From Amycolatopsis benzoatilytica AK 16/65 (GTDB lineage: Bacteria > Actinomycetota > Actinomycetes > Mycobacteriales > Pseudonocardiaceae), in assembly GCF_000383915.1 (NCBI RefSeq), contig NZ_KB912942.1:4989039-5053038 (forward strand): a DNA stretch of 64,000 nt. The letters are read 5' to 3'. The number at the start of each line of letters is the position of its first letter. The first letter of the stretch is position 1. Positions 1 through 8,170 of the stretch are shown here, piece after piece. The position numbers and the translations under genes are program-made. A model generated the notes under the pieces. It worked only from the letters and a program-made list of their open reading frames with translations. It was not told the origin of the DNA and ran no database searches.

Positions 1-183
1 GTCGTGCTGATCACCCACAATCCGCACCACGCGTACCCGGTGGCGGACCGGTTCCTGCTGCTCAAACGAGGCGCGCCGCTGGGGTCCTACGAGAAGTCCG
101 AGATCGGCCTGCCGGAGCTGACCCAGCAGATGGCAGGCGGTGCCGAGCTGGCAGCGCTGGAACACGAACTCCGGCAGGCGTAG
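1..183 (+). CDS. Sugar ABC transporter ATP-binding protein, C-terminal fragment
   Basis: Only the last 60 codons are inside the window, ending at TAG 181-183. The fragment opens at the H-loop region (VLITHNPHHAYPVADR), where the switch histidine of an ABC ATPase lies. It then runs through the usual C-terminal tail (RFLLLKRGAPLGSYEKSEI) of single-domain sugar ABC ATPases of the FrcA/XylG type. These energise carbohydrate uptake at the inner face of the membrane. The sugar and the partner permease lie to the left and cannot be judged. A long hairpin follows seven bases after the stop. The family call is fairly safe; the substrate is unknown. Confidence 0.8.
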   Translation, partial: VVLITHNPHHAYPVADRFLLLKRGAPLGSYEKSEIGLPELTQQMAGGAELAALEHELRQA

Positions 184-189
184 CGATCT

Positions 190-231
190 CGTGAGTGGCT
201 GAGCCGGTTGTCCGCGGCTCAGCCACTCACG
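190..231. terminator. Bidirectional hairpin terminator between convergent genes
   Basis: Positions 190-206 and 215-231 form a perfect 17-bp stem (CGTGAGTGGCTGAGCCG with its complement) around an 8-base loop. It sits between two converging genes, and its right arm includes the stop codon and last codons of the hydrolase on the minus strand. There is no T-tract, as is usual in actinomycetes. It is a one-off sequence, unrelated to the dispersed palindrome family. Confidence 0.75.
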
Positions 232-1046
232 GCGGCTTCCAGCCACGGCCGGACGACCGGCAGCACCACCGCCGCCTGCATCGCGCCCATATGGTCCAGC
301 CCCGGCAGCACCTCGACCGTCCAGCCGCGCGCTTGCAGCTCAAGCCGCTCCCGCACCATCGGCCCGGCGATGTCGACCGTCACCCCGCCCCACCGCTCGG
401 CGTAAACGATCCGGTCCTTCTCGCCGGCGAAGCACATTCGCGGGCACGACAGTTCGACCGCCCGGTCGTCGAAGTCCCGCAACGCCTCGTACAGCGTCAC
501 GAACTGCTTCGTCTGCGCGGTCGACAAAGCGATGTCGACCGAGTCCCAGTCCCCCGGTTCGGCCGGTCCCGACTGCTCGGCCGCGGGCCCGGCCAGCGCC
601 ATCTCCCAGGTAGCCCGGGTCACCGCGAGCATCTCCGCGTACGGCCCGTCCACCGGCGGATACCCGCCCATCACCAGCGCGGACAGCCGGTCGGTGCGCA
701 TCGCCAGCTGCAGCCCGGAAAGCGCCAGCCAGGAGTAGCCGTAATACGCGAACCGGTCCGCCCCGACCGCGTCCGCGACCGTCAGGAAGTCGGCCGCCAC
801 CAGGTCCGGGGTCAGGTCCGCCGGATGCGCCATCCGGTGCGCTTGATAGCCGAACGCCGCCACCCGGAACCCGTCGAGCCCGGCGATCAGCGAACGCCCC
901 AGTTCCGGGTCGGCGCCCCATTGCCGGGCGGCCTCGGCTTCCGGTCCCGACGCCGGGCGCGGATCTTCCGGCACCAGCAGCACCGGACCGTCGCCGTACT
1001 CGAAAACCTCGATCGTCGAGCCGTCGGACAATCTCGCTTCCGTCAT
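219..1046 (-). CDS. Alpha/beta-hydrolase fold protein
   Basis: 275 residues, about the usual length for a single-domain alpha/beta hydrolase. The nucleophile elbow reads GYSWL near residue 124, so the serine is present but the final glycine of the GxSxG elbow is replaced. A late histidine in GLDHMGAM is the likely catalytic base. An aspartate in FAGEKDRI could be the acid. There is no signal peptide, so it should be cytoplasmic. The ATG at 1046 has a GA-rich ribosome site (GAGATGGTGGG) just upstream. Two dyads directly upstream suggest repression by a TetR-type protein that is not encoded nearby. Substrate unknown; esterase, lactonase or peptidase activity are all possible. Confidence 0.75.
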   Translation of the reverse strand: MTEARLSDGSTIEVFEYGDGPVLLVPEDPRPASGPEAEAARQWGADPELGRSLIAGLDGFRVAAFGYQAHRMAHPADLTPDLVAADFLTVADAVGADRFAYYGYSWLALSGLQLAMRTDRLSALVMGGYPPVDGPYAEMLAVTRATWEMALAGPAAEQSGPAEPGDWDSVDIALSTAQTKQFVTLYEALRDFDDRAVELSCPRMCFAGEKDRIVYAERWGGVTVDIAGPMVRERLELQARGWTVEVLPGLDHMGAMQAAVVLPVVRPWLEAAVSG

Positions 1047-1056
1047 CCCACCATCT

Positions 1057-1105
1057 CTTTACGTTGTAAAGTATTACCGGCCGGCAGGATACTTTACGTA
1101 GTATC
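1057..1105. promoter_or_regulatory. Two dyads, probable TetR-type operator pair
   Basis: Two related palindromes lie 10-60 bp upstream of the hydrolase start. CTTTACGTTGTAAAG (1057-1071) has 6-bp arms. GATACTTTACGTAGTATC (1088-1105) has 6-bp outer arms. Both contain the direct repeat CTTTACGTWGTA, so one protein probably binds both. The sequence is AT-rich against a GC-rich background. TetR family is inferred from the look of the site only. Confidence 0.55.
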
Positions 1106-1158
1106 GAGTTGTCGAATCAGAGCTTGTCTCATGTGGTGCGCCGAATGGTCCGCTGGCC

Positions 1159-1215
1159 TGTCCGTGAAGGGCCCTTTGAGGGAATCCAAGTCCCCGAAGG
1201 GGCCCTTCACGGACA
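1159..1215. repeat. Dispersed 3'-end palindrome, copy 1
   Basis: The 16-base arms 1159-1174 and 1200-1215 are perfectly complementary (TGTCCGTGAAGGGCCC and its complement). The middle carries a second, less perfect dyad (GAGGGAATCCAAGTCCCC). It lies 53 bp beyond the stop of the beta-propeller gene at 1269. It is the first of nine loci in this window with the same design. Confidence 0.85.
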
Positions 1216-1268
1216 GACCGGCACACCGGCCGCCCAGAGATCACGACAGCACCACGGGAAACAAGCTT

Positions 1269-2216
1269 TCAGTGCGTGACCGCGGGCGAGGCGGCATCCG
1301 CGACGAGCTTGCGCGGGACCCCGGACCCGTCCGCGGGCACCGACCACACGGCGTTGTCCAGGCCGTACAGGATCGTGTGGTCGTCCTGCCACAGCGCCTG
1401 GTCGTCGACACTGCGGGTCTCCGCGAGCGGGGTCTCGCGCAAGGTCTTCAGGTCGAGCACGGACAGCCGCCAGACGCCTTCGCCGATCTTCTTCTTGAAC
1501 GCGATCCGCGTTTCGTCCGGCGAAAGCGACGGGCATTCCACGTTCTCCCGCAGCGCCTGGCCGCGGTAGCTGTCGTAGTCGCCCTGGACCAGATAGGTCT
1601 TCCCCTTGCTGCCCATCGTCGCGTAGAAGCGCTTGCCGTCCTTCGCGAACGTGATGCCCCAGTAGTTGACATCCGGGGCGAAGTACCGGTGCCCGCCGAC
1701 CGCCACCGGCAGCTCTTCGATGGTCTTTTCCAGCTCGCCGTTGGCCAGCTGGTAGACCCCGGCCCGGGTGGAGAACCCGGTGGAGGCATAAGAATCGCCA
1801 GTGACGAACACCGTCCAGTACACCCGGTCACCGGTCGGCGAAACCCGCGCGCGGCTCGGCGTCCCGGGCAGGTACTCCTTGTGCACGGGGCCGAAGTTCT
1901 TGTCCAGCACGGTGAAGTCGCTGACCGCGGGCAGCGTGCCGGGCCGGACCGCGAGACACATCCCGGTCCGCTCGGACACCGCGAACCGGTCGCACTTCAG
2001 GTCACTGTACTTCGGGGCGGCGCCCGGGTCGGCCAGCGGAACGACGCCGACGTGCCCGGTCGTGGTGCTGCGGAAGAACAACTGCCCGGGCGCGAGCGTG
2101 AGGTGCTCGGTCTTCAGCGGCTCGGCTTCCGGCGCGGACCGCGCGGTCACGACGTAGACGACCGCGGCCGCCGCGAGAACGACCGTCCCGAGGACTGCGA
2201 GGAGAATCTTTTTCAC
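1269..2216 (-). CDS. Membrane-anchored TolB-like beta-propeller protein
   Basis: 315 residues with a GTG start at 2216. The start overlaps the stop of the upstream MFS gene as GTGA, so the two are probably translationally coupled. A short positively charged N-terminus and one hydrophobic segment (about residues 5-24, VLGTVVLAAAAVVYVV) anchor it in the membrane. The rest faces outward and shows repeated blade-like phrases such as SPTGDRVYW, AKDGKRFYA and SPDETRIAF, typical of WD40-like/TolB propellers. It has no recognisable enzymatic motif. Pairing with an exporter suggests an accessory or substrate-sensing role, but that is inference. A longer upstream reading would run into the MFS gene and was not used. 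Confidence 0.75.
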   Translation of the reverse strand: MKKILLAVLGTVVLAAAAVVYVVTARSAPEAEPLKTEHLTLAPGQLFFRSTTTGHVGVVPLADPGAAPKYSDLKCDRFAVSERTGMCLAVRPGTLPAVSDFTVLDKNFGPVHKEYLPGTPSRARVSPTGDRVYWTVFVTGDSYASTGFSTRAGVYQLANGELEKTIEELPVAVGGHRYFAPDVNYWGITFAKDGKRFYATMGSKGKTYLVQGDYDSYRGQALRENVECPSLSPDETRIAFKKKIGEGVWRLSVLDLKTLRETPLAETRSVDDQALWQDDHTILYGLDNAVWSVPADGSGVPRKLVADAASPAVTH

Positions 2217-3448
2217 GGGCGCACCGGCTTCGCGAAGGCGGCGCCGAGCGCCACGACGGCAAGGGCTCCGGCCGCGACCAGCACCGCGGGCCGCAGGTCC
2301 CACACGGTCCAGGCGAGTCCGAAGAGGACAGACGAGAGCATCCGGGCGGCGGCCTGCCCGGTCTGCACCACCGCGAGCCCGGTGGCGCGCAGGTCGGCGG
2401 GCACCAGCGGCCCGGCGGCAGCCATCAGCACGCCGTCGGTGGCCGCGTAGAACACGCCGTGCAGGCCGAGCGCGAGCGCCGCGAGCCAGAACCCGGACAC
2501 CGGACCGCACAGCGCGAGCAGCGCGCCGGTCAACGCGACGTGCCCGCCGAGGAACACCGGCCAGCGGCCGATCTTGTCAGCCAGTTTGCCGAGCGGGATC
2601 GCCAGCACCAGGTACACGCCGGCGGTGCCAAGCGGCAGCAACGGAAAGAACGTCGCCGCGACGTCCCAGCGCCGCTGCAGGACCAGGTAGACGAACGAGT
2701 CGCCGAGCGTCACCAACCCGAGCAGTGCCGCCCAGATCACCACGCGGCGGAACCCCCGCTCGCGCAGCAGCCCGAACGCGGCCCGCGCGGACACCTTCGC
2801 CCGGTCGACGACTTCCTGCTGGTGGTCGCGCACGAACAGCACCAGCAGCAGCACCGCGATCGCCGCGATGCAGAAACTGGTGAAGAACACCGAGGTGTAG
2901 CTGCCGAGGCTCACCGCGAGCACAGCCATCGCCACCAGCGGTCCGAGGAACGCACCGACGGTGTCCATCGCCCGGTGCACGCCGAACGACCGGCCGAGCG
3001 CGCCGGGCTCGCTGCTGAGCGAGATCAACGCGTCGCGCGGGGCCGTGCGCAGCCCCTTGCCGGTCCGGTCGGCGGCGAGCACCACGCCGATCGCCGCGAC
3101 CGAGGAACCGGCCGCGACCAGTCCGAGCTTGCACACCGCGGACAAGCCGTAGCCCGCTCCGGCGACCGCCTTGAGCCGGTTCCACCGGTCGGCCAGGTGC
3201 CCGCCGAGCACCCGCACCACCGCCGTCGCCCCGGCGTAGAGCCCGTCGAGCAGACCGAACTGCAGCGGATTGAGGCCGAGGCCGAGCACCAGGTACAGCG
3301 GCAGCACCGCGGTCACCATCTCCGAGGAGATGTCGGTGACCAGGCTGACCGCGCCGAGTGCGACGACATTCGCCGACACCCGGCGCAGGCCGGCCTTCCG
3401 GCCGGTGCCCGCCGCGACGTCCGAACTACGGCTTGTCGCGATGTACAT
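2213..3448 (-). CDS. MFS transporter
   Basis: 411 residues with about 12 hydrophobic segments, the standard size for the major facilitator superfamily. The loop between helices 2 and 3 reads GGHLADRWNRLK, a recognisable form of the MFS motif A. A second, weaker copy (GKLADKIGRWP) lies in the C-terminal half. The early sequence LVTDISSEMVTAVLPLYL recalls the branch of MFS exporters annotated in actinomycetes as drug or metabolite efflux pumps. It is the first gene of a two-gene unit with the beta-propeller protein (GTGA overlap). The substrate cannot be told from sequence. Confidence 0.85.
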   Translation of the reverse strand: MYIATSRSSDVAAGTGRKAGLRRVSANVVALGAVSLVTDISSEMVTAVLPLYLVLGLGLNPLQFGLLDGLYAGATAVVRVLGGHLADRWNRLKAVAGAGYGLSAVCKLGLVAAGSSVAAIGVVLAADRTGKGLRTAPRDALISLSSEPGALGRSFGVHRAMDTVGAFLGPLVAMAVLAVSLGSYTSVFFTSFCIAAIAVLLLVLFVRDHQQEVVDRAKVSARAAFGLLRERGFRRVVIWAALLGLVTLGDSFVYLVLQRRWDVAATFFPLLPLGTAGVYLVLAIPLGKLADKIGRWPVFLGGHVALTGALLALCGPVSGFWLAALALGLHGVFYAATDGVLMAAAGPLVPADLRATGLAVVQTGQAAARMLSSVLFGLAWTVWDLRPAVLVAAGALAVVALGAAFAKPVRP

Positions 3449-3549
3449 GCCAGATCCCTACTGTGTTTGCCAACCCGAGCACAGCCACGGCCGAAGGACT
3501 TCGCCCCGACGGTTGCCTGCCGCTTCGGGGCCGGACTGCTTTGCCCGGA

Positions 3550-5196
3550 TCAGCCCTTGGCGTGGCAGGTGTAGGTCGGGCTGCTGTCCAGGACCTTGCT
3601 GTCGGTGCCGATCAACTGCTCGGAGAAGGAGTTGTCGGTCATCGTCAGCTTCAGCACGCCGAAGGTGTGATCCAGCAGCTTCTCCGTGGTCGAGTGCGGC
3701 GACTTGACGTCGTACGGGTTCGCGCCGCCCATGCCGCCGAGGATCTCGACCGGGCCGTTCGGGTCCGCCTTGCCGGACGCGTCCTGCGGCTTGAACCGCT
3801 CGTAGTGGTGGTCGTGGCCGTTGAGCACCAGGTCGGCCTTGTACTGGGTGAGCAGGTCCCACACCGGCTTGGAGCCGCGCTGGTCGCCGTGGTCGCCGGA
3901 ACTCCACCGCGGGTGGTGGTAGTACGCGGCGACGCAGCCCTTGGTGTTCTTCGCCAGATCCTGCTTGATCCAGTCCAGCTGCTCGGTGTCGGTCAGCGCG
4001 CCGTCGTCGTTCACGAAGCCGTTCGAATCGATGGCGATGAAGTGCCAGTTGCCCATTTCCCAGCTGTAGTACCGCTTGCCGTTCGGCGTCGCGGCCTTGC
4101 CGAAGTACTGCTGGTATGCCTCGAACGGCTTGTTGTCGTCGTAGGTCTCGTGGTTGCCCGGGATCGGGTGCGTGATGCTCTTGAACTTGCCCCAGGTCTT
4201 GTCGTAGTAGTCCTTGAAGTTCTGCAGCGTCAGGCCGACGTTCTCGCTGTCGTACTGGTTGTCGCCCATGGTGATCACCGCGGCCGGGTTCATCTGCTCG
4301 ACGAGCTTCGCGGTCTTCGGGTGCTGGCAGCTGGAGCTGCTCGCGGTGCACTGCTCCGCGATGTCGCCGGCAGCGGCGAGGACGAAGCTCGTGCCCGCGT
4401 TCCCCGGTTTGGTGTGCACCTTGATCGAAGAGCTGACCGGCGAGACGTTGCCGGCCTCGTCGCGGGCGCGAACGGTGTAGGCGTAGTCGGTATTCGGCGC
4501 GACCGTCGTATCGGTGTAGGACGTGCCCTGGCTGGTGGCGACGGACTTGCCGTCGCGGAGGATGTCGTAGCCGGCCACGCCGACGTTGTCGGTCGCCGCT
4601 GCCCAGGTCAGCGCGACGCTGCCGGAGCCGATTTCTCCCGCGGCGAGGTTCGACGGCGTGCTGGGCGGCTGGGTGTCGCCGGTGGAGTCCGCGTTGCCGT
4701 AAGCCTGGATCTCCCAGAACGAGTAGCCGTACTTCGTGGCGCGCTCAGTGCCGACGAAGCGCAGGAACCGGCCGTGCCCGTTCAGCCCGGTGAGGTCGTC
4801 GGTCTTGCCGTCGCCGTCGGTGACCGTCGCGATCGGCGTGTAGGTCTTGCCGTCGTCGGACATCTCGATGCGGTACTTCTTGGCGTAGGCCGCTTCCCAG
4901 TCGATCTTGACCCGGTGGACCTTGGACGCCGTGCCCAGGTCGACGTTCAGCCACTGCGCGTCGGAGCTGACCGAACTGGCCCAGCGCGTCTTGCCGTTGC
5001 CGTCGACGGCGTTCTCGGCACCGTACGCGGATGCTTCGCGGGTGGAAGAGCTGGCCTGTTTTCCCTGCGAAAGCAGCACATCCGCGGCGGGGGCGACGGA
5101 GTCGCGCGGCGCGGCGGACACCACGGCGGGCAGCATCACCACCGCTGCCACCGGCAACGCGAACCGGGTGATATTTCGGACACGGGACGAGGACAC
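3550..5196 (-). CDS. Secreted metallophosphoesterase with F5/8C and FN3 domains
   Basis: 548 residues. A signal peptide (about 1-28) is followed by a discoidin/F5-8 type C carbohydrate-binding-like domain (about 38-165, with EAYAKKYRIEMSDDGKTYT and the closing FWEIQAYG). Next is a fibronectin type III domain (about 175-262), then a calcineurin-like phosphoesterase domain (about 270-545). Metal-binding motifs are visible: AAGDIA, GDNQYD, GNHE, YYHHPR and NGHDHHYE. It should act outside the cell on phosphate esters, possibly tethered to a polysaccharide. Two lectin-like domains on a phosphatase suggest a wall or biopolymer substrate. An operator-like dyad about 70 bp upstream suggests induced expression. 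Exact substrate unknown. Confidence 0.88.
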   Translation of the reverse strand: MSSSRVRNITRFALPVAAVVMLPAVVSAAPRDSVAPAADVLLSQGKQASSSTREASAYGAENAVDGNGKTRWASSVSSDAQWLNVDLGTASKVHRVKIDWEAAYAKKYRIEMSDDGKTYTPIATVTDGDGKTDDLTGLNGHGRFLRFVGTERATKYGYSFWEIQAYGNADSTGDTQPPSTPSNLAAGEIGSGSVALTWAAATDNVGVAGYDILRDGKSVATSQGTSYTDTTVAPNTDYAYTVRARDEAGNVSPVSSSIKVHTKPGNAGTSFVLAAAGDIAEQCTASSSSCQHPKTAKLVEQMNPAAVITMGDNQYDSENVGLTLQNFKDYYDKTWGKFKSITHPIPGNHETYDDNKPFEAYQQYFGKAATPNGKRYYSWEMGNWHFIAIDSNGFVNDDGALTDTEQLDWIKQDLAKNTKGCVAAYYHHPRWSSGDHGDQRGSKPVWDLLTQYKADLVLNGHDHHYERFKPQDASGKADPNGPVEILGGMGGANPYDVKSPHSTTEKLLDHTFGVLKLTMTDNSFSEQLIGTDSKVLDSSPTYTCHAKG

Positions 5197-5264
5197 GTCG
5201 CACTCCTTCGGGCCGGACGGGAACTGGGCGGCGGCGTTGCGGCGTCTTCTGGTGTTCGGTTTGC

Positions 5265-5283
5265 GTTAAGAAAGTTTCCTAAC
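5265..5283. promoter_or_regulatory. 19-bp operator-like palindrome upstream of the phosphoesterase
   Basis: GTTAAGAAAGTTTCCTAAC has 9-base arms matching at 8 of 9 positions around a central G. It lies about 70 bp upstream of the ATG at 5196. It resembles the AGGAAA/TTTCCT dyads I recall upstream of secreted hydrolase genes in streptomycetes (CsnR/ROK-type control). That comparison is from memory and unverified. Confidence 0.5.
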
Positions 5284-5457
5284 TAAAACGGGAGAGTAGC
5301 GGGGGCGGTTTGTCCCGGCAAGGGCGATGTGGGCATGAAACGATCAAGAACCTCGTTATGCAGGCGGGTCCCGGCCTAGCGTGCGGACTGGTTGACCCGA
5401 ACGCGGCAGCGCCGCATTCCGGTGAGCGGGATCGGGTTAGCCGGGTCCTGTCCAAGC

Positions 5458-5573
5458 GTCCGTGAAGGGCCCCTTGACGGAATCCAAGTCCCTCAAGGGG
5501 CCCTTCACGGAATCCAAGTCCCTCAAGGGGCCCCTCACGGAACCCACGTCCCTCAAGGGGCCCCTCACGGACG
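5458..5573. repeat. Dispersed 3'-end palindrome expanded into a 30-bp tandem array, copy 2
   Basis: An inverted half (about 5458-5480, GTCCGTGAAGGGCCCCTT) is followed by three direct 30-bp units at 5481-5510, 5511-5540 and 5541-5570. Each unit has the core GTCCCTCAAGGGGCCC. Each unit can pair with the leading half, so alternative hairpins are possible. The array ends 12 bp before the stop of the oxidoreductase gene at 5586. Because 30 is a multiple of three, the array reads open in several frames. Confidence 0.85.
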
Positions 5574-5585
5574 TTTGCCGGCGGG

Positions 5586-6638
5586 TTAGCGGTCGAGCAG
5601 GCGGCGGACTTCTTGCACGGCGGCACGGCCCGCCCGGTTCGCGCCTACAGTGCTGGCAGAAGGGCCGTAGCCGACCAGGTGCAGGCGCGGCTCGCCGACG
5701 ACCCGCGTGCCGTCCATGCGGATGCCACCGCCAGGGGTACGCAGGTGAAGCGGCGCCAAGTGGTCAATCGAGGCACGGAAGCCGGTTGCCCACAGGATCA
5801 TGTCGGCGGGCTCGAAGGCGCCGTCGGCCCAGACGACTCCCCCGGGAACCAGCCGCTCGAACATGGGGCGGCGGTCCAGGTATCCCGCAGCACGGGCGGC
5901 CACGACTTCCGGCGTCACGGCCAGGTCCGTCACGCTCACCACGCTTTCCGGCGGCAGCCCGGCGCGTACGCGCTCTTCGACCTTGGCGACTGCCTGGCGT
6001 CCCCAGTCCTCGCTGAACGGCTGGTCCCGCCAGACCGGCGGGCGCCGCGTCACCCAGACCGTCGAGCGGGCAACTGGGCCGATTTCCGTCAGCAGCTGCA
6101 CCGCGGAGGTTCCGCCGCCGACGACCACTACTCGCTGGTTCGTGAACTCGCCGGGGCCGCGGTAGTCCGCGGTGTGCAGCTGGCGTCCGGCGAATTCGCC
6201 CGGATAGCGCGGCCAGAACGGCCGGTCCCAGGTGCCAGTCGCGCTGATCACCGCGCGCGCCGCCCAAGTCTCAGCAGGCGATTCGACCAGCAGCCGCTCC
6301 CCTTCGCGACGCACGGCGGTTACGTCGACCGGACGGTGCACCGGCAGGTCATACGTCTTCTCGAAGCGGCCGAAGTACTCCGACACGACCTCGCTCGCCG
6401 GGCGGTTCAGGTCCGGCGTTCCGAAGGCCATCCCGGGCAGGTCGTAGATCCCGTGCACCTTGCGCATCACCAGCGACGGCCACCGGTGCTGCCACGCGCC
6501 GCCCGGGCGTTTGCCGTGGTCGAGCACCACGAAACCGCGCTCGTTGACGAACCCGGCGCGACGCAGGTGATACGCCGCGGACAGACCGGCCTGCCCAGCC
6601 CCGACGACCACCACGTCGGTCTCGTGATCCACGCTCAT
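5586..6638 (-). CDS. FAD-dependent NAD(P)-binding oxidoreductase (CzcO/YhjG-like)
   Basis: 350 residues. The N-terminal Rossmann motif VVVVGAGQAGLSAAYHLRRAG (about residues 9-29) binds FAD. A second dinucleotide motif VVVGGGTSAVQL near residue 170 binds NAD(P)H, and ATGFRASIDHLAPL near residue 309 is the usual closing motif. This is the single-component flavin monooxygenase/CzcO-like group, annotated variously as monooxygenase or thioredoxin-reductase-like. I see no FxGxxxHxxxW Baeyer-Villiger fingerprint. There is no clear Shine-Dalgarno before the ATG at 6638. It appears to be a single-gene unit, ending 12 bp from palindrome array 2. Substrate unknown. Confidence 0.78.
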   Translation of the reverse strand: MSVDHETDVVVVGAGQAGLSAAYHLRRAGFVNERGFVVLDHGKRPGGAWQHRWPSLVMRKVHGIYDLPGMAFGTPDLNRPASEVVSEYFGRFEKTYDLPVHRPVDVTAVRREGERLLVESPAETWAARAVISATGTWDRPFWPRYPGEFAGRQLHTADYRGPGEFTNQRVVVVGGGTSAVQLLTEIGPVARSTVWVTRRPPVWRDQPFSEDWGRQAVAKVEERVRAGLPPESVVSVTDLAVTPEVVAARAAGYLDRRPMFERLVPGGVVWADGAFEPADMILWATGFRASIDHLAPLHLRTPGGGIRMDGTRVVGEPRLHLVGYGPSASTVGANRAGRAAVQEVRRLLDR

Positions 6639-6681
6639 ATAGCGTTCAACAATTGCACGCGCCCGGTATTTCCGGCCGGAC

Positions 6682-7968
6682 TCAGATCGAGACGCGGTTC
6701 CGGCCTGCGTCCTTGGCGCGGTACAGCGCCGCGTCGGCCGAGCGCAACACCTCGTCCAGCGTGGTCCCGGCTTCTGGATAACTCGCGACGCCGACCGACA
6801 CCGAAAGCCCGTCGATCCGCACCGGGCCGCCCACCGCGACGGTCAGCTCCCCCACTGCGACCCGCACGCGTTCCGCGATGCCGAGCACGTCGGTTCTCCC
6901 GGTCGCGGGCACCAGCACGACGAACTCCTCGCCGCCGAACCGGCCGACCGTGTCGCTCTGCCGCACCGACGCCTCGATCGCCACCGCGACCGCGGCGAGC
7001 ACTTCGTCGCCGGTCAGGTGGCCGTAGGTGTCGTTGATGCGCTTGAAGTGGTCCAGGTCGATCATCAGGACGGCGAACCCGCTGCCTTCGCCGCGCCTGC
7101 GCACGCGGGCGAGCTCGTTCGTCGCGAGGTCATGCCAGCCCGCGGTGTTGAGCAGACCGGTCTTCTCGTCGGTCACGACCGCTACCTGTAACTGCTGCTT
7201 CAGCAACAGGTAGCGGTGCAGCAGCAACAACGGCGGCAACACGAACACCACCAGCACCGGCTGATGCACGAACGCCAACGCGACCAGCCCGCCCAGGCAC
7301 AACGTCGCGAGCTCGAAGGCGTTGTCCTCCCAGGTACCGACGAGGTCCGCAGGCGAGCGGCTGTTCGTGTACAGGTAAATGCCGGTCGCTACGAACACGA
7401 CATTCGACAGTTCGAAGACAGCGGCCGCGAGGATGAGCGCGAAGACACCGTGCGCCGTGTCGAGCGGGCTTCGATTCAAACCGCCGACCGTCAACACGGC
7501 CGATGCCGCGAAGCACGACAGCATCGCCCAAGCCGTACTAGCCGCGAAGCGATGCGCGGGCCTCGTACGCACGTGACGCCACACTCGCAGCCACAAGTGC
7601 AGGTACAGCACCAACGCCAACACCGCGACCCAGGCCGGCGGAAGCAGAAACGCGCCGGCGAGATACCAGACCGACGTGACGTTGATGTGCGTCTGCCCGC
7701 TCATCCACCGCCGCAGGACCTCGATCCGCCGTGACAGCTCGGCCTGCGCGATCCCCAGCCCGGCCAGCACCGCGAACGAACCGAACTGAACAGCCCCGCC
7801 GAACCCGGTCACGAGCCCGGCGATCGTCACCGCCGCGGCGGCGGCCTCGGACCCCATGGCGTATCCGATCCACCGTCGCCGAGCCACCGCCCACATCGTC
7901 CACCGGGACGGCCAGCCTCGCCAGGCCGCCACCGCACCACGCATCCCGATGAGGACAGATGCCTGCAT
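6682..7968 (-). CDS. Membrane diguanylate cyclase (GGDEF protein)
   Basis: 428 residues. The first 220 or so hold six or seven hydrophobic segments forming an unassigned membrane sensor domain. The C-terminal 170 residues are a GGDEF domain that would make cyclic di-GMP from two GTP. The active-site motif reads GGEEF (an accepted variant) within TVGRFGGEEFVVLVP. The substrate-binding stretch DHFKRINDTYGHLTGDEVL precedes it. RQSD lies exactly five residues before GGEEF and fits the RxxD inhibitory site, so product feedback is expected. No EAL domain is present. The gene stands alone between two other minus-strand genes. Confidence 0.9.
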   Translation of the reverse strand: MQASVLIGMRGAVAAWRGWPSRWTMWAVARRRWIGYAMGSEAAAAAVTIAGLVTGFGGAVQFGSFAVLAGLGIAQAELSRRIEVLRRWMSGQTHINVTSVWYLAGAFLLPPAWVAVLALVLYLHLWLRVWRHVRTRPAHRFAASTAWAMLSCFAASAVLTVGGLNRSPLDTAHGVFALILAAAVFELSNVVFVATGIYLYTNSRSPADLVGTWEDNAFELATLCLGGLVALAFVHQPVLVVFVLPPLLLLHRYLLLKQQLQVAVVTDEKTGLLNTAGWHDLATNELARVRRRGEGSGFAVLMIDLDHFKRINDTYGHLTGDEVLAAVAVAIEASVRQSDTVGRFGGEEFVVLVPATGRTDVLGIAERVRVAVGELTVAVGGPVRIDGLSVSVGVASYPEAGTTLDEVLRSADAALYRAKDAGRNRVSI

Positions 7969-8061
7969 CGTGACGCCCCCACGTGACTAGGCCGACGGTA
8001 GTGGCCCAGGGTAGCCGGTCCGCCGCCAGCACAACCGGGCACAGCCACCGGCCCACGGAGG

Positions 8062-8112
8062 CCGTGAAGGGCCCCTTGCCGGAATCTGATTCCGGCAAGG
8101 GGCCCTTCACGG
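8062..8112. repeat. Dispersed 3'-end palindrome, copy 3 (perfect 25-bp arms)
   Basis: 8062-8086 and 8088-8112 are exactly complementary around a single central base, giving a 51-bp perfect palindrome. The arm begins CCGTGAAGGGCCCCTTGCCG. It sits 58 bp beyond the stop of the CoxG gene (8171). Confidence 0.9.
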
Positions 8113-8170
8113 ACACGCGGCCCCAGCCGACCCGAAGGCCAGTGCCCGGACGTGGTCCGGGGTCAGGCAG

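Noticed and set aside
195-2450. 751-codon open frame on the plus strand
   Set aside because: Spans parts of three minus-strand genes and a palindrome; no coherent protein features.
5462-6016. Protein made of KGPFTESKSL repeats
   Set aside because: It is the palindrome array read through; no ribosome site, and other frames are open as well.
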